From contig CAVUAE010000001.1 in the NCBI GenBank assembly GCA_963739395.1, positions 1,178,001-1,242,000 of the forward strand: a DNA stretch of 64,000 nucleotides. The letters run 5' to 3'. Positions within the stretch are counted from its first letter, which is position 1. Each line of letters starts with the position of its first letter. Position numbers and translations under genes: made by a program. Shown piece by piece: positions 40,066 to 50,102 of the stretch. The stretch comes from RBG-13-51-18 sp963739395 (lineage in GTDB: Bacteria > Chloroflexota > Dehalococcoidia > Dehalococcoidales > RBG-16-60-22). The notes beneath the pieces are model-generated. The model was given only the letters and a program-made list of their open reading frames with translations, was not told the origin of the DNA and did not search any database.

Positions 40066-41298
40066 ATGAAGATTCGCTGGTTCGTTATCGCTCTCCTGGT
40101 ATTCATTTTAATCCTGGCTTTAGCCACTGGGTCTACTATCATATGGCGGTTATTTATGTTCCTGGGAGTGCTGCTTTTTATGAGTTATCTGTGGATGCGC
40201 ATAAATGTCAGCTACATTCAAGGTAAGGTGGTAAAACTGACACCTTACGGCCGAATCGGCGAACGTTTTGAAGAAGAATTTACTTTTTATAATAAGGGCA
40301 AGCTGCCCACGGCTTTAATCGAAGTTAGAGAGGATGCCGAATTTCCCGGCTATAAAAGCATCGCTTCTTTCCATCTTCCAGCGCAGGGGTCTTATAGTTG
40401 GCGCTCCGAAGGTATCTGCCGGCGGCGGGGATTATTTGATATGGGTAAATTAATCGTGAAGATTAATGACCCGCTCGGTTTCTTTTCGGTAAAGCAGCGG
40501 ATGTTTGATAGTAAAAGTATTGTCGTCTTCCCCAGCACTTTCGACCTGCCTTTCTTCCAGGTGATGCCACGGCAGGAAATTGGTGTAAGCAAGCGTCGCT
40601 GGTTCGTTACCGAGTCAGGCACCAATGCCTCACGTGTGCGCGATTATATTAGCGGCGATAGCTTCCGCAACATCCACTGGCATACGACAGCGCATACCGG
40701 CAATCTTATGGTCAAGGAATTTGACCCTGAGCTATCTAGTTACGCTTATAAAGATATTTGGATTGTTTTAGATATGTTAAAAACTTCACATTGTGGTAAG
40801 GACCAAGAAACTACCGAAGAATATGCCGTCAGTATCGCCGCGTCACTGGTAAAAAAATATGTCGATAGTGGTAAGAACGTGGGTCTGTTGGCATCCGGCG
40901 ACCGTTCTTTTCTTTTCCTGCCGGAAACCAGTGAAGAACATGAAGAAAAGCTTATGCGGGTTTTAGCAATAATTGAAGCTAATAGCTCATTAACACTCGA
41001 TGGGTTATTGGAATCACAGGAAGAACGTTTTGAGCCGGGCTCTGCCGTCGTCGTCATCAGTCCTTCGGCTAATATTCTGGGTCCATTACGGCGTATAGCT
41101 AGTCGAAACATCGTGGTTACCGCTATCTTGCTGGATGCTGTTAGTTTTGGCGGTGAAGTAAGCGCGGCGGAAACAGCGCATCAATTAATCGCCGGCGGCA
41201 TAACCTCTTACATCGTCAGGCGTGGGGCGGAAGTAACCAGGGCTCTTGACAGCCGCTATCTGTTAACCCCGATGTCATCAATGGGAGCAAGAAGATAA
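40066..41298 (+). CDS. DUF58 domain-containing membrane protein
   Basis: 410 residues. Two N-terminal membrane helices come first, then a soluble beta-rich region and the DUF58 core GDSFRNIHWHTTAHTGNLMVKEFDPE near residue 200, followed by a vWA-like segment (DIWIVLDMLKT...). DUF58 proteins are expected to be substrates or partners of MoxR. It begins 28 bp after moxR and ends 2 bp before the transglutaminase gene. Confidence 0.88.
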   Translation: MKIRWFVIALLVFILILALATGSTIIWRLFMFLGVLLFMSYLWMRINVSYIQGKVVKLTPYGRIGERFEEEFTFYNKGKLPTALIEVREDAEFPGYKSIASFHLPAQGSYSWRSEGICRRRGLFDMGKLIVKINDPLGFFSVKQRMFDSKSIVVFPSTFDLPFFQVMPRQEIGVSKRRWFVTESGTNASRVRDYISGDSFRNIHWHTTAHTGNLMVKEFDPELSSYAYKDIWIVLDMLKTSHCGKDQETTEEYAVSIAASLVKKYVDSGKNVGLLASGDRSFLFLPETSEEHEEKLMRVLAIIEANSSLTLDGLLESQEERFEPGSAVVVISPSANILGPLRRIASRNIVVTAILLDAVSFGGEVSAAETAHQLIAGGITSYIVRRGAEVTRALDSRYLLTPMSSMGARR

Positions 41299-41300
41299 TC

Positions 41301-43640
41301 ATGAATGATGACGTTAAAAAGCGAAAGTGGTTATTCTCTCGACCGAAAAAGGAGAAAAAGCCGGACACTCCATCGATAACCGACGGATTAGGGTGGGGCA
41401 GCTGGCAGGAATGGATAAACATTCTCTTAGTGTTCATTACTCTGGAAATTGCCGTACTATCCGTCGAGCAAGCCCATTGGATAACACCGCAGCCGTCATT
41501 AACATTTGTTTTGATACTCTCGGTGCTGCTTACCGTAGCGCTGATAAAAATCAAAATTTATACGGTATTTAAACATATCATTTTGTTAGTTATCGGTTTA
41601 ACTATCACGATGTGGCAGACCGTGAATTGTATCGAGCCGTCAGATACGACATCTAAGCTTTCTCATTTAATAAATGTTTTTCAGTCGTGGTGGCAGGGCT
41701 CAAGCTTTTCCTTAGCCAGTGATGATAAGCTTATTTTCATTGTCTTTATTACCTTCCTCACCTGGCTGGTCGGTTATCTTTCGGTTTGGTTTGTTTTACG
41801 GCGATATAATGCCTGGGTGGCGGTTGTTCTGGGCGCGTTGGTAGTATTATTTAATCTGAATAATCTGCCGGACTCGTATTACATATATTTTGTTCTGTAT
41901 TTCTTTGCCGCATTAATGTTAATTGCTGTCACTCGTATGATGAAGCGGGTTTCTGGAGTCTCGTATACTACAAATATTTCTGGGAGCAGCCTTCTTTATC
42001 TGGGGGTTTCACTTCTTTGTATTACGGCAATCGCCGCGTCAATTTCCTGGTTAACGCCGCAAGCACGCGCCACAGCTCTACAGGACTACCTGGCCAACAG
42101 CATGCCCTGGCAAAAAGATATGATGGAATCTAAAATGAATATTTTCAATGCAGTGCCTTCCAAGCAGGGACTAAGTACCGCTAGCGTACTTAAAGATTTA
42201 CCTTTTGGTGAAATATGGAATCAAGGTGATGAAATTAAATACTTAGTTGTTTCTGACCATCCTACATACTGGCGGATGACAGTATATGATACCTATACTT
42301 CACAAGGTTGGATAAATAGTTCAACCGATAAAACTTTACTGGATGCAAATACACCTTGGTCAGATAGTACGACGTCTGTTAACCAGAGCACAATGACATA
42401 TACCGTCGTTACTGGGACGACTACCGATGTGTTGTTTACTAACGGTGGTTTTATCGCGTCGGATATTCCGGTCAGATTAAGTTTCGATGCCGATAAAGAT
42501 ATCGTGACTATCGCGTCGTTGCGTGTTTTCGATCCCGGTGACCGATATACAGTTACTTCACGCATTACTTCAGCCGAAACATCCGCTTTATCTGCGGCTG
42601 GCGAAAATTATCCCGAGCCAATTACTGCGACGTACCTTCAACTGCCTGCTGATTTTCCCAATGAAGTTAAAACGTTAAGTGAAAGTATTACTACGAATTC
42701 AACGACGCCTTATACGAAAATTCAGGCTATACTCAATTATCTTTCAAAATATCCTTATAACCTGCAAGTTGACCTGCCGCTCAACGGGGAGGATAATGTC
42801 GAGTACTTTTTATTTACCGCGAGAAGAGGATTTTGCCTTCATTTTGCCTCGGCGGCAGTAACGATGCTCCGCTCTGTAGGTGTGCCGGCAAGACTTGCCG
42901 TCGGCTATCTCCCGGGCGAGCCGGGTAACGAACCTGGACGGTATATACTGCGAGATAAATATTATCATGCCTGGCCTCAAGTCTATTTCCCCGGCTACGG
43001 TTGGATAGATATTGAGGCAACGCCTCCTGGCGCTTTAAACTATGTGTCTACTGATACGCCCTGGATATCCAGTCAAACTATTGAAGAATCTGCCCAGTGG
43101 GACGTATGGCAGGGGGTAACACCACCTTCGATATATAATATCGGGAATATTAATATAACAACCTATGGCGGTGGTGGAGCCAGCAATACGGAAGAAACTT
43201 CCTTTGCCGCCAAATTGGGTCGCTCTTTGCTTTTTATTTTTGGCGGTGCTCTGGTAATAGCGATGTTAGTAGGCTTTGTCATATTAATGAGGTCACTTTC
43301 TTTCCGCTGGTTATGGCGTGTGGATAGAGAAAGGATAGGCTATACGGTATATCTCAATATGTGCCGTCTTGCCGCGATGGTTGGTATAATACCCAGTCCG
43401 CAACAGACGCCATCAGAATTTACCGCCGAGTTGGTTAAAATCATGCCCCAACAGGCTGAAGCTCTAAACTATGTCACCCAGATTTACATGGACAACCGCT
43501 TCGGAGGCAGAGAAGGCAAACTGGATATCGCTGAAGAGGCGGAGATTCTTAAGGCGCGTCGTATCGTTTACGTTAAACTTATCGAGCGTTTTAGTAAAGT
43601 AAGAAGGCTTTTTATTATAGGTAAAAGAAAAGTTGATTAG
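41301..43640 (+). CDS. TgpA-like transglutaminase-domain membrane protein
   Basis: 779 residues. An N-terminal set of membrane helices is followed by a large extracellular region with a transglutaminase-like domain whose triad is Cys512 (RRGFCLHFASA), His556 (YYHAWPQVYF) and Asp570 (GWIDIEATPPG). Another membrane helix (LGRSLLFIFGGALVIAMLVGF) and a cytoplasmic C-terminus of the DUF4129 type follow. Such proteins are exported proteases or crosslinkers linked to MoxR/DUF58. A cell-surface protein is a likely substrate (inference). Confidence 0.9.
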   Translation: MNDDVKKRKWLFSRPKKEKKPDTPSITDGLGWGSWQEWINILLVFITLEIAVLSVEQAHWITPQPSLTFVLILSVLLTVALIKIKIYTVFKHIILLVIGLTITMWQTVNCIEPSDTTSKLSHLINVFQSWWQGSSFSLASDDKLIFIVFITFLTWLVGYLSVWFVLRRYNAWVAVVLGALVVLFNLNNLPDSYYIYFVLYFFAALMLIAVTRMMKRVSGVSYTTNISGSSLLYLGVSLLCITAIAASISWLTPQARATALQDYLANSMPWQKDMMESKMNIFNAVPSKQGLSTASVLKDLPFGEIWNQGDEIKYLVVSDHPTYWRMTVYDTYTSQGWINSSTDKTLLDANTPWSDSTTSVNQSTMTYTVVTGTTTDVLFTNGGFIASDIPVRLSFDADKDIVTIASLRVFDPGDRYTVTSRITSAETSALSAAGENYPEPITATYLQLPADFPNEVKTLSESITTNSTTPYTKIQAILNYLSKYPYNLQVDLPLNGEDNVEYFLFTARRGFCLHFASAAVTMLRSVGVPARLAVGYLPGEPGNEPGRYILRDKYYHAWPQVYFPGYGWIDIEATPPGALNYVSTDTPWISSQTIEESAQWDVWQGVTPPSIYNIGNINITTYGGGGASNTEETSFAAKLGRSLLFIFGGALVIAMLVGFVILMRSLSFRWLWRVDRERIGYTVYLNMCRLAAMVGIIPSPQQTPSEFTAELVKIMPQQAEALNYVTQIYMDNRFGGREGKLDIAEEAEILKARRIVYVKLIERFSKVRRLFIIGKRKVD

Positions 43641-43666
43641 TAGAATATGGTAGAGCTATTATAACT

Positions 43667-46600
43667 TTATTCTTTGTTGCTGATATATTCGAAAATTTTT
43701 ATTGGTTGCGAGCTATTGGATGATGCAGCCGAATTGTATATCTCTTTATAGAAATCTACTGCCTCTAGAGGTATGGGACTAATAAACGGGCTTGTGCCGA
43801 CTATCTCATATTTATTAGTTGTAGAATTTTGACTGGCGATATAATTTAGCGCTTCTTTATAGGTAGTAAATTCCTTATAGTCTACAAGTTGTTTAACACT
43901 TTGGTCGGCGCTGACTGGTGTCATCTTATAAGCAATTACGGTGGACGTTCCTTCCAGAACAGCTTTACCGTCAAAGTTATATAGTCTGACGATTAATGTA
44001 CGATAATAATCAAGGCTGAATACCTGTGCTGGTATCAGCTGGTTCTCCTGGGCGTAGTAATAGACGGGCGTATATTTTTCTCTTTCTTGGTCCGCCCATC
44101 GTACTACTGCCGGAAATTTACCGACAGAAGTATCATAATCAGAAATAATATAAGCAGAACCGATTTTTTGTATTATAGCTTCTGCTGAAGCTTGGTCTTG
44201 AGATAGAAACATATTGGCTACTCTTTTAATAGGGTTCGGATCTTGAGATGGGTTGGTACTGGGTATACGCCGCGCATCTCGCATAATCCAATAGCCGTAA
44301 TCCCACCATGAGGTTACTCCATAAGTGGACTCAGGGTATTTAAAACTTGAATCATAAATATTATAGTAAGCATTAGGGTCGCCTAACGGTTCCGGAGTAT
44401 TATTTTTCATCCAGGTAAGTGCCAACTCCCAATCGTCGGATAAAGCGTAAGGCGCCTGTACAGACTGGACTTTTGATAGATAAATATTAGGCACAAAAAT
44501 AAATAGGCAAACTATAACTATCGCTAATACTATATTAACGTAATATATTGCGTTGCTGCTGCCGCTCCTGCGACTTTTCCACTTCTTTCTTTCGGTTGAT
44601 TCGCGTATAGAATAGTCATAAGCGCCCCGTTGGTTAGGATTTGTTAGTGTTTGAATGGCTTTATTTAACTCTCTAAACTTTGATTCTGTTTCTGGAGTAT
44701 TGCTAGGTCCAGGTTGATATGTGGATGCAAGTCTACGGTAAGCGGACTTTATATCTTTATAAGAAGCATTTTTATCGACACCAAGAAGCTCATAATAGTT
44801 TTGTTTTAGTTGTGGTGCGGTAAAATCAAGCGCTTTTTGTGGGACTTCCTCTGTTTTTGCCGTTAGTTCTTTGACACCTGATAACCGGATAATTTCCCAA
44901 CCGAGGTAACCGGAAAGCAATGCCGCATTAACGACAAAGTAGTATTGGAAACGACGTTGTATAAGTAAAGTAATCAGGATTACTAAGGACCAAATAAGGA
45001 AAAGCCGGACACCTTCATCGCCATCACGGTTTTTAAATAAAATGTAGATAAATATCGCTAATGGCAGCAATGCATACCAACGATAATCGACGTAAGTAAT
45101 AGATAGTATCAATAAACAAAGCAGTATCAGGATTCCTATTACCCATCCTGTCGCGATATACCATAGCTGGTCTTTACCTCGCCTAATAAACTGGTAAAGC
45201 AAAATGCTAAAGGAGATAAACATTATCCCCGGGATAAATTGTATATTTATGCCATCATACGCCGGATTTGAAAGTAATTGTTGAATCGTGTATGCCACGA
45301 CCATTATGGCAGCTAGGATAAAGAAGACCAGCAAAGGCGTACTGCTTCTTTCCTTCTGACTTGTATAGACAATATAGCCGCATATAGCGGCGCCTGCTAA
45401 AGCGGGAATAAGCCACCATGGGGCGAAAAAGAAACTAGTGGAAAAATTGCCCCAGGCAGTAAATGTTGTAAAGACATCGCCGTTTGGTATCAGCACCGGC
45501 GTCATCTCGGTAGTCGTAGCCGCCGTTGCTCCTGAGGGGAAAAAGACAAACTTAGCTTTATCTAATAAAGAATGGAATGTTCCAGGAGCCGCCAGATAGG
45601 CGATGACAACGGCTAAAATACCAATGCCAACTACAATCAAAGGATAATAATAAACTTTTGATTCTTGACCCGTTTTAATCTTAGCTAGTAAAGTCCTTCT
45701 GAAAGGGGTAAATAAGAAACCAATCAATATTAAAGGATAATAAAAAACATTTAGACCTTTACTCGATAATGACTTAGAAATGCCGTACAAAACCAACGGC
45801 ATGAGGAGGGCGATAACTAAGGCGATGGTAATATCGCTGGAATATGGACTGATTATAAAAATAATGGTTGACAATAGTAATGTAATAAAACTAACGATAC
45901 ATAAGTAATCGGACGATTTATGGTTTAGATGATTGATAATGAACTGGATAATTAAATAAAGCGCGAAGATGAAGACGAATAACAATGCACCCTGCCATGT
46001 AATCAAGTATATTCCTAAAAAGATACCCGCAAATATGCTGAAAATTAGTGGTTTTAGTATTATCTTCCAGTCTCGTTTTAATATGTGTGTAAAAGTCAAT
46101 TGATTTTGGCTGGCGGTTTTAATAGCGTAAATCAGAAAAGCTAAAGCGATGGCGGTAAATAACGTCTCGGCTACAGGATCATCGGTGGCTCCCAACGCCG
46201 AGCGTGAAATAAATTCGCCGGGGAATATACCGACCAAGCCAGCAGCGAGCACGCCAGCCCACTTATTAAATAGAGCTTTTCCGATAAAGAAAACTGGAAT
46301 GACTGTTAATGCACCCATGATGGCTGGCAAATAAATACCAATCATATCAATAAGGTGTGGTGTCGGATGCCCTCCGCCAAATATCCAAGCAAGAAGCGCG
46401 ATAATCCAATGGAAGAAAGGTAGTGTGTTAACGCCATTGCCTCCGGGGTAAATAAAATACGGGTCGAATTGAGTAAGCTTCGGGAAGTGGTCAGACACAT
46501 TATCGACCAAACGCATGTAGTAATAAGCATCGTTGCTGGAGTACTTTATAGTATCGCCGACGACGATTTGATTATAGGGGTAATAGATACGAAAAAATAA

Positions 46601-46669
46601 AGCAATGCCGAAAAAGATAATAACAAGTAGGACGACAACCAAAGTCGGTGAGATTCTGAATCTAGTCAT
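43667..46669 (-). CDS. STT3-type oligosaccharyltransferase with embedded degenerate J domain
   Basis: 1000 residues from the ATG at 46669. About a dozen membrane helices (residues 10-600) contain the STT3 external-loop motifs SNDAYYYMRLVDN and GATDDPVAETLF. The hallmark catalytic motif WWDYG is at residues 788-792 (TSWWDYGYWIM). Between the last membrane helices lies a J domain (about 618-680: YYELLGVDKNASYKDIKSAY to NPNQRGAYDYS), but its HPD motif is replaced by Gln652-Pro-Gly, so it should not stimulate DnaK. STT3 proteins transfer lipid-linked glycans to Asn in N-x-S/T. The surface proteins here carry such sequons and are plausible targets. No ABC flippase or glycosyltransferases adjoin it. 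Confidence 0.9.
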   Translation of the reverse strand: MTRFRISPTLVVVLLVIIFFGIALFFRIYYPYNQIVVGDTIKYSSNDAYYYMRLVDNVSDHFPKLTQFDPYFIYPGGNGVNTLPFFHWIIALLAWIFGGGHPTPHLIDMIGIYLPAIMGALTVIPVFFIGKALFNKWAGVLAAGLVGIFPGEFISRSALGATDDPVAETLFTAIALAFLIYAIKTASQNQLTFTHILKRDWKIILKPLIFSIFAGIFLGIYLITWQGALLFVFIFALYLIIQFIINHLNHKSSDYLCIVSFITLLLSTIIFIISPYSSDITIALVIALLMPLVLYGISKSLSSKGLNVFYYPLILIGFLFTPFRRTLLAKIKTGQESKVYYYPLIVVGIGILAVVIAYLAAPGTFHSLLDKAKFVFFPSGATAATTTEMTPVLIPNGDVFTTFTAWGNFSTSFFFAPWWLIPALAGAAICGYIVYTSQKERSSTPLLVFFILAAIMVVAYTIQQLLSNPAYDGINIQFIPGIMFISFSILLYQFIRRGKDQLWYIATGWVIGILILLCLLILSITYVDYRWYALLPLAIFIYILFKNRDGDEGVRLFLIWSLVILITLLIQRRFQYYFVVNAALLSGYLGWEIIRLSGVKELTAKTEEVPQKALDFTAPQLKQNYYELLGVDKNASYKDIKSAYRRLASTYQPGPSNTPETESKFRELNKAIQTLTNPNQRGAYDYSIRESTERKKWKSRRSGSSNAIYYVNIVLAIVIVCLFIFVPNIYLSKVQSVQAPYALSDDWELALTWMKNNTPEPLGDPNAYYNIYDSSFKYPESTYGVTSWWDYGYWIMRDARRIPSTNPSQDPNPIKRVANMFLSQDQASAEAIIQKIGSAYIISDYDTSVGKFPAVVRWADQEREKYTPVYYYAQENQLIPAQVFSLDYYRTLIVRLYNFDGKAVLEGTSTVIAYKMTPVSADQSVKQLVDYKEFTTYKEALNYIASQNSTTNKYEIVGTSPFISPIPLEAVDFYKEIYNSAASSNSSQPIKIFEYISNKE

Positions 46670-46843
46670 CAACTTTTTTAAAACCTTGGCAACGATACGT
46701 TTAAGTAAAAGCTCTTGGCATTAGATTAACACGTTTACCCATTTACGTCAACAGGAAGCAGCTGAAAGTAACTCTGTAGATAGAGACTAGTACTTTTATA
46801 AATTCATGATTATGCTATAATATTTGTGATAAAGACCCCCGTT

Positions 46844-47740
46844 ATGAATGTTGTAGATATTAAACGTGTAGTCAAATCCTTTGCCGACAAAGTTGCGGTT
46901 GATGACCTCTCCTTTTCCATAGCACAAGGCGAAATATTCGGTCTAATAGGTCCTAATGGCGCCGGAAAAACCACCACTATTAAAATGATAATGGATATCA
47001 TCAAACCTGATTCCGGCGAAGTGACCATCCTCGGAGAGAAAATTAGTGAAGCTACCAAAAACAAGCTTGGCTACATGCCAGAGGAGAGGGGACTCTACAA
47101 AAAACAGCGTGTCTTAGATACTATTATCTACTTTGCCTCTCTCAAAGGTATGAACCTGCGTATCGCCGCAGAAAAAGCCAATCAACTGCTTACGCAAACC
47201 AGTATGCTGGCCAGCGCTCGCAAGAAAATAGACGAACTAAGTAAAGGCATGAGTCAGCTAATCCAGTTCATTGTAACCATCATCCACGAGCCGCAGCTCA
47301 TTATACTGGATGAGCCTTTTGGCGGTCTCGACCCGGTTAATACCGAGTTGATGAAAAACATGCTCGCTGACCTGCGTAAAAAGGGTACAGCTATTATTCT
47401 AAGCACGCACCAGATGAACCAGATTGAAGAGCTTTGTGACCGCATTTTAATGGTGAATAATGGGCGTTCCGTGCTTTACGGTGACCTCGCCGAAATCAAA
47501 TCAAAATATGTTAATAATGCTGTCCTTGTGGATTACAAAGGAAAACTTGGCGAAATACCAGGCGTCATTGAACAGCGCCAGCACAAAGGCTATGTCGAGC
47601 TTGTTCTGGACGGCAAAACAACACCCCAGCAGCTGCTGGAACGTTTAATAAATCGTGGTATCGTTTTAAACCGTTTTGAAATTGCTACTCCTCCTTTGAA
47701 CGAAATTTTCCTGAAGGTTGTGGGTAAGGAAAATGAATAA
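46844..47740 (+). CDS. ABC transporter ATP-binding protein
   Basis: 298 residues from the ATG at 46844. An in-frame GTG 18 bp upstream is less likely because a TATAAT box at 46816-46821 would start RNA after it. Walker A LIGPNGAGKTTTIKM, signature LSKGMSQLIQF (the variant seen in NatA-like ATPases) and Walker B LIILDEPFGGLDPVN are present, with a C-terminal DUF4162-like tail. It pairs with the permease that follows to form an ABC-2 type exporter. Confidence 0.93.
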   Translation: MNVVDIKRVVKSFADKVAVDDLSFSIAQGEIFGLIGPNGAGKTTTIKMIMDIIKPDSGEVTILGEKISEATKNKLGYMPEERGLYKKQRVLDTIIYFASLKGMNLRIAAEKANQLLTQTSMLASARKKIDELSKGMSQLIQFIVTIIHEPQLIILDEPFGGLDPVNTELMKNMLADLRKKGTAIILSTHQMNQIEELCDRILMVNNGRSVLYGDLAEIKSKYVNNAVLVDYKGKLGEIPGVIEQRQHKGYVELVLDGKTTPQQLLERLINRGIVLNRFEIATPPLNEIFLKVVGKENE

Positions 47741-48947
47741 AACCTTTCTTATATTCAAACATGAGTTCCTGAACATAGTAAGAAGCAAGGGATTTATCAT
47801 TATGACCCTTATCGTCCCGCTGGTATTCCTGCTAGGCATCATGGCATATCAGATTATATCTGGAGCGATAAAACCTTCAGAAGAAATAACCTGGATAGGC
47901 TATGTGGATAATGTCGGTTTGTTCAAACAATTTAATAAACAGGGCGGTATTCAACTGGTTAAGTATGATACCGTTGAAGAAGCTACTAAAGCTCTTACTA
48001 CTAATAAAGTTAAAGAATATTTTGTCATCGAACCGTCCTATTACACTAACAGAATTATTAGTTTTTATACCCTAGAAAAACAGCTCGTCCCCCCACCGGA
48101 AACCGTTAACGCAATAAAACAATTTATGACCAGCAATATGTTAACTGGTAAAATCGACCAAATAAATATCGATTTGATAAATGCATCTTTAAATGTTGTT
48201 TCTGTAAGGCTAACCGATACCGGTGTCGTTTCACCAGACCAGGGCGGCATAGGTGATTTGATATTGCCCATAATTTTCGCCATATTGCTTTATTTTTCTA
48301 TTACCGCTTCTTCCTCTTATCTCATTCAGGGTCTCGGCGATGAAAAAGAAAACCGCCTTATCGAAGTATTGCTTTCGTCTGTATCAACCCGGCAGTTGAT
48401 TACAGGCAAAGTCCTGGGTATTGGGACGGCTGAATTAATATCGGTAGTAGTCTGGGTGATATCCGCCCCCTTCCTGCTTAATTATGCTTCTTCATCTATC
48501 GGCGGTGTCTTGAGCTATTTACATCTTTCTCCCAGCTTTTTCGCCCTATGTATTGTTTACTTTATACTGGGGTATTTCCTATTCGCTGTGATATCCACCT
48601 GTGTCGGTGCCATTACCCCCTCTGCCCGCGAGGGTCAGCAGCTGGCTATGATATTTGTCTTAACGGCAGCCGTACCATTATGGTTTTCTTCTTTGATAAT
48701 CATGAACCCTAACAGTCCGGTCTGTATTTTCCTTTCGATATTTCCTCTTACTGCTCCTGTTACGCTGATAGCTAGGCTTGGCGCTACCGACGTTGCTGTC
48801 TGGCAGATTCTCTTGAGTATCGGGGTAATGGTAATAACCATTATCGGCGGTCTATTTTTAACCATTAAAATTGTCCGTACCTTCCTGCTGATGTACGGTA
48901 AAAGACCCAGCTTGGGGGCGATTATCCGCAGCCTAAAGAGCGGTTAA
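47733..48947 (+). CDS. ABC-2 type transporter permease (NatB-like)
   Basis: 404 residues from the ATG that overlaps the ATPase stop by 8 bp. One N-terminal helix (FIIMTLIVPLVFLLGIMAY), a large external domain of about 150 residues, then five or six helices including the cytoplasmic motif GDEKENRLIEVLLSSVSTRQLITGK typical of the ABC-2 family. NatAB exports sodium in Bacillus; related pumps export peptides or drugs. Substrate unknown. Confidence 0.9.
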   Translation: MNKTFLIFKHEFLNIVRSKGFIIMTLIVPLVFLLGIMAYQIISGAIKPSEEITWIGYVDNVGLFKQFNKQGGIQLVKYDTVEEATKALTTNKVKEYFVIEPSYYTNRIISFYTLEKQLVPPPETVNAIKQFMTSNMLTGKIDQINIDLINASLNVVSVRLTDTGVVSPDQGGIGDLILPIIFAILLYFSITASSSYLIQGLGDEKENRLIEVLLSSVSTRQLITGKVLGIGTAELISVVVWVISAPFLLNYASSSIGGVLSYLHLSPSFFALCIVYFILGYFLFAVISTCVGAITPSAREGQQLAMIFVLTAAVPLWFSSLIIMNPNSPVCIFLSIFPLTAPVTLIARLGATDVAVWQILLSIGVMVITIIGGLFLTIKIVRTFLLMYGKRPSLGAIIRSLKSG

Positions 48948-49065
48948 ATCTTGTTTATCTAAGCCATCCTTAAATAACATTGCTGGTTTCTGTCTTTTCC
49001 TAAACTAAAAGTGATATAATCGGGGGTGGATTATTCGCGTCAAATCAAGAAAGGAGCACTCACCT

Positions 49066-49587
49066 ATGGGAATATCAAAATATGGTAAGTACATCACCAC
49101 CGAACTAAAGAGGAACATCGTCATGCCGGGCTATAAAGGACCCCAGCAAATCGCCCAGGGCTACCGCGACGGCTTCCGACTGGGACTGGAACATATTATT
49201 TGGATGGATAATGAAGTCCTCCCGGGCGCTTACTACGGGGAGTATACCTGGCAATGGCCTGGCAACATGAAAGACCAGTTTCAGATGCCGAGAATGCCAA
49301 TGCCGGAGTTAGTAACCCCAGAACTGGTCAAGAGCGGGAAAGTAGGCGGTATTATGCCTCACGCCCACCCCTTCATCGAGATTTTTTCCTACATGGGCAC
49401 GAATATCGACGACCCTTCCGACCTCGGCGGCGAAATTGAGTTTTGGCTGGAAAACGAAAAATTCACTTTAACCAAGAGTTTTATGGTTTATATTCCGGAG
49501 AATATGGAACACTGTCCGCTGGTCTTCCGCCGTTTTGATAGGCCGATGTTCCATCTAACCCTCGGTTCGGGTGATAAGTATATTTAA
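49066..49587 (+). CDS. Cupin-like protein of unknown function, copy 1
   Basis: 173 residues. The C-terminal half fits a cupin barrel: PHAHPFIEIFSYMGTN supplies His, His and Glu metal ligands, and IPENMEHCPLVF supplies a further His. It shares the plan of the next gene. It has AAAGGAG before the ATG and heads the methylmalonyl-CoA mutase cluster. Function not known. Confidence 0.75.
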   Translation: MGISKYGKYITTELKRNIVMPGYKGPQQIAQGYRDGFRLGLEHIIWMDNEVLPGAYYGEYTWQWPGNMKDQFQMPRMPMPELVTPELVKSGKVGGIMPHAHPFIEIFSYMGTNIDDPSDLGGEIEFWLENEKFTLTKSFMVYIPENMEHCPLVFRRFDRPMFHLTLGSGDKYI

Positions 49588-49625
49588 TGGTATATTCATC
49601 TATTTTTTAGAAAGAGGTAATTTAG

Positions 49626-50057
49626 ATGCATCAGGGTAAAAACGCTAAATATGTTGTAGATTATCCTAAACCTAATGCCAAATATCCGCCTTACCGCGTT
49701 AAGACCGACCCCAAAGTCGTTAAGCCGATTGTTCAGGTTGACGCCGATACTGTTCCCGGCGCTGAATTCTACGCTGAAGCTCATTGGATATTACCCGGCG
49801 GTAAAAAGGAAATCAAACTTTGTGAATCACATACTCATCAATTCAATGAAGTGCTAAGCTTTTTCGGCTACAACTACGACAATATACAGGACCTCGGCGC
49901 GGAAATTGAAATCACTATCGATAATGAAAAGAACATCGTTGATAGGAGTTTTGCTGCCTGCATACCGGCTGGCGTCCAGCATGGTCCGGTTATTGTCAGG
50001 AATATCCAGCGGCCCATCTTCCATGTCGCTTCCGCGAAAACTGGCCAGTATAAATAA
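49626..50057 (+). CDS. Cupin-like protein of unknown function, copy 2
   Basis: 143 residues. ESHTHQFNEVLSFFGYN aligns with HAHPFIEIFSYMGTN of copy 1, followed in both by DLGxEIE and by a late IPAGVQHGPVIV. The same His, His, Glu and His pattern suggests a metal site. The two are diverged tandem paralogs and may form a heteromer. AGAGGT lies before the ATG. Confidence 0.75.
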   Translation: MHQGKNAKYVVDYPKPNAKYPPYRVKTDPKVVKPIVQVDADTVPGAEFYAEAHWILPGGKKEIKLCESHTHQFNEVLSFFGYNYDNIQDLGAEIEITIDNEKNIVDRSFAACIPAGVQHGPVIVRNIQRPIFHVASAKTGQYK

Positions 50058-50102
50058 GCCGTCTCTTGAGTAATAATTCCCCAACATTGGAGGTAGTTTG
50101 CC

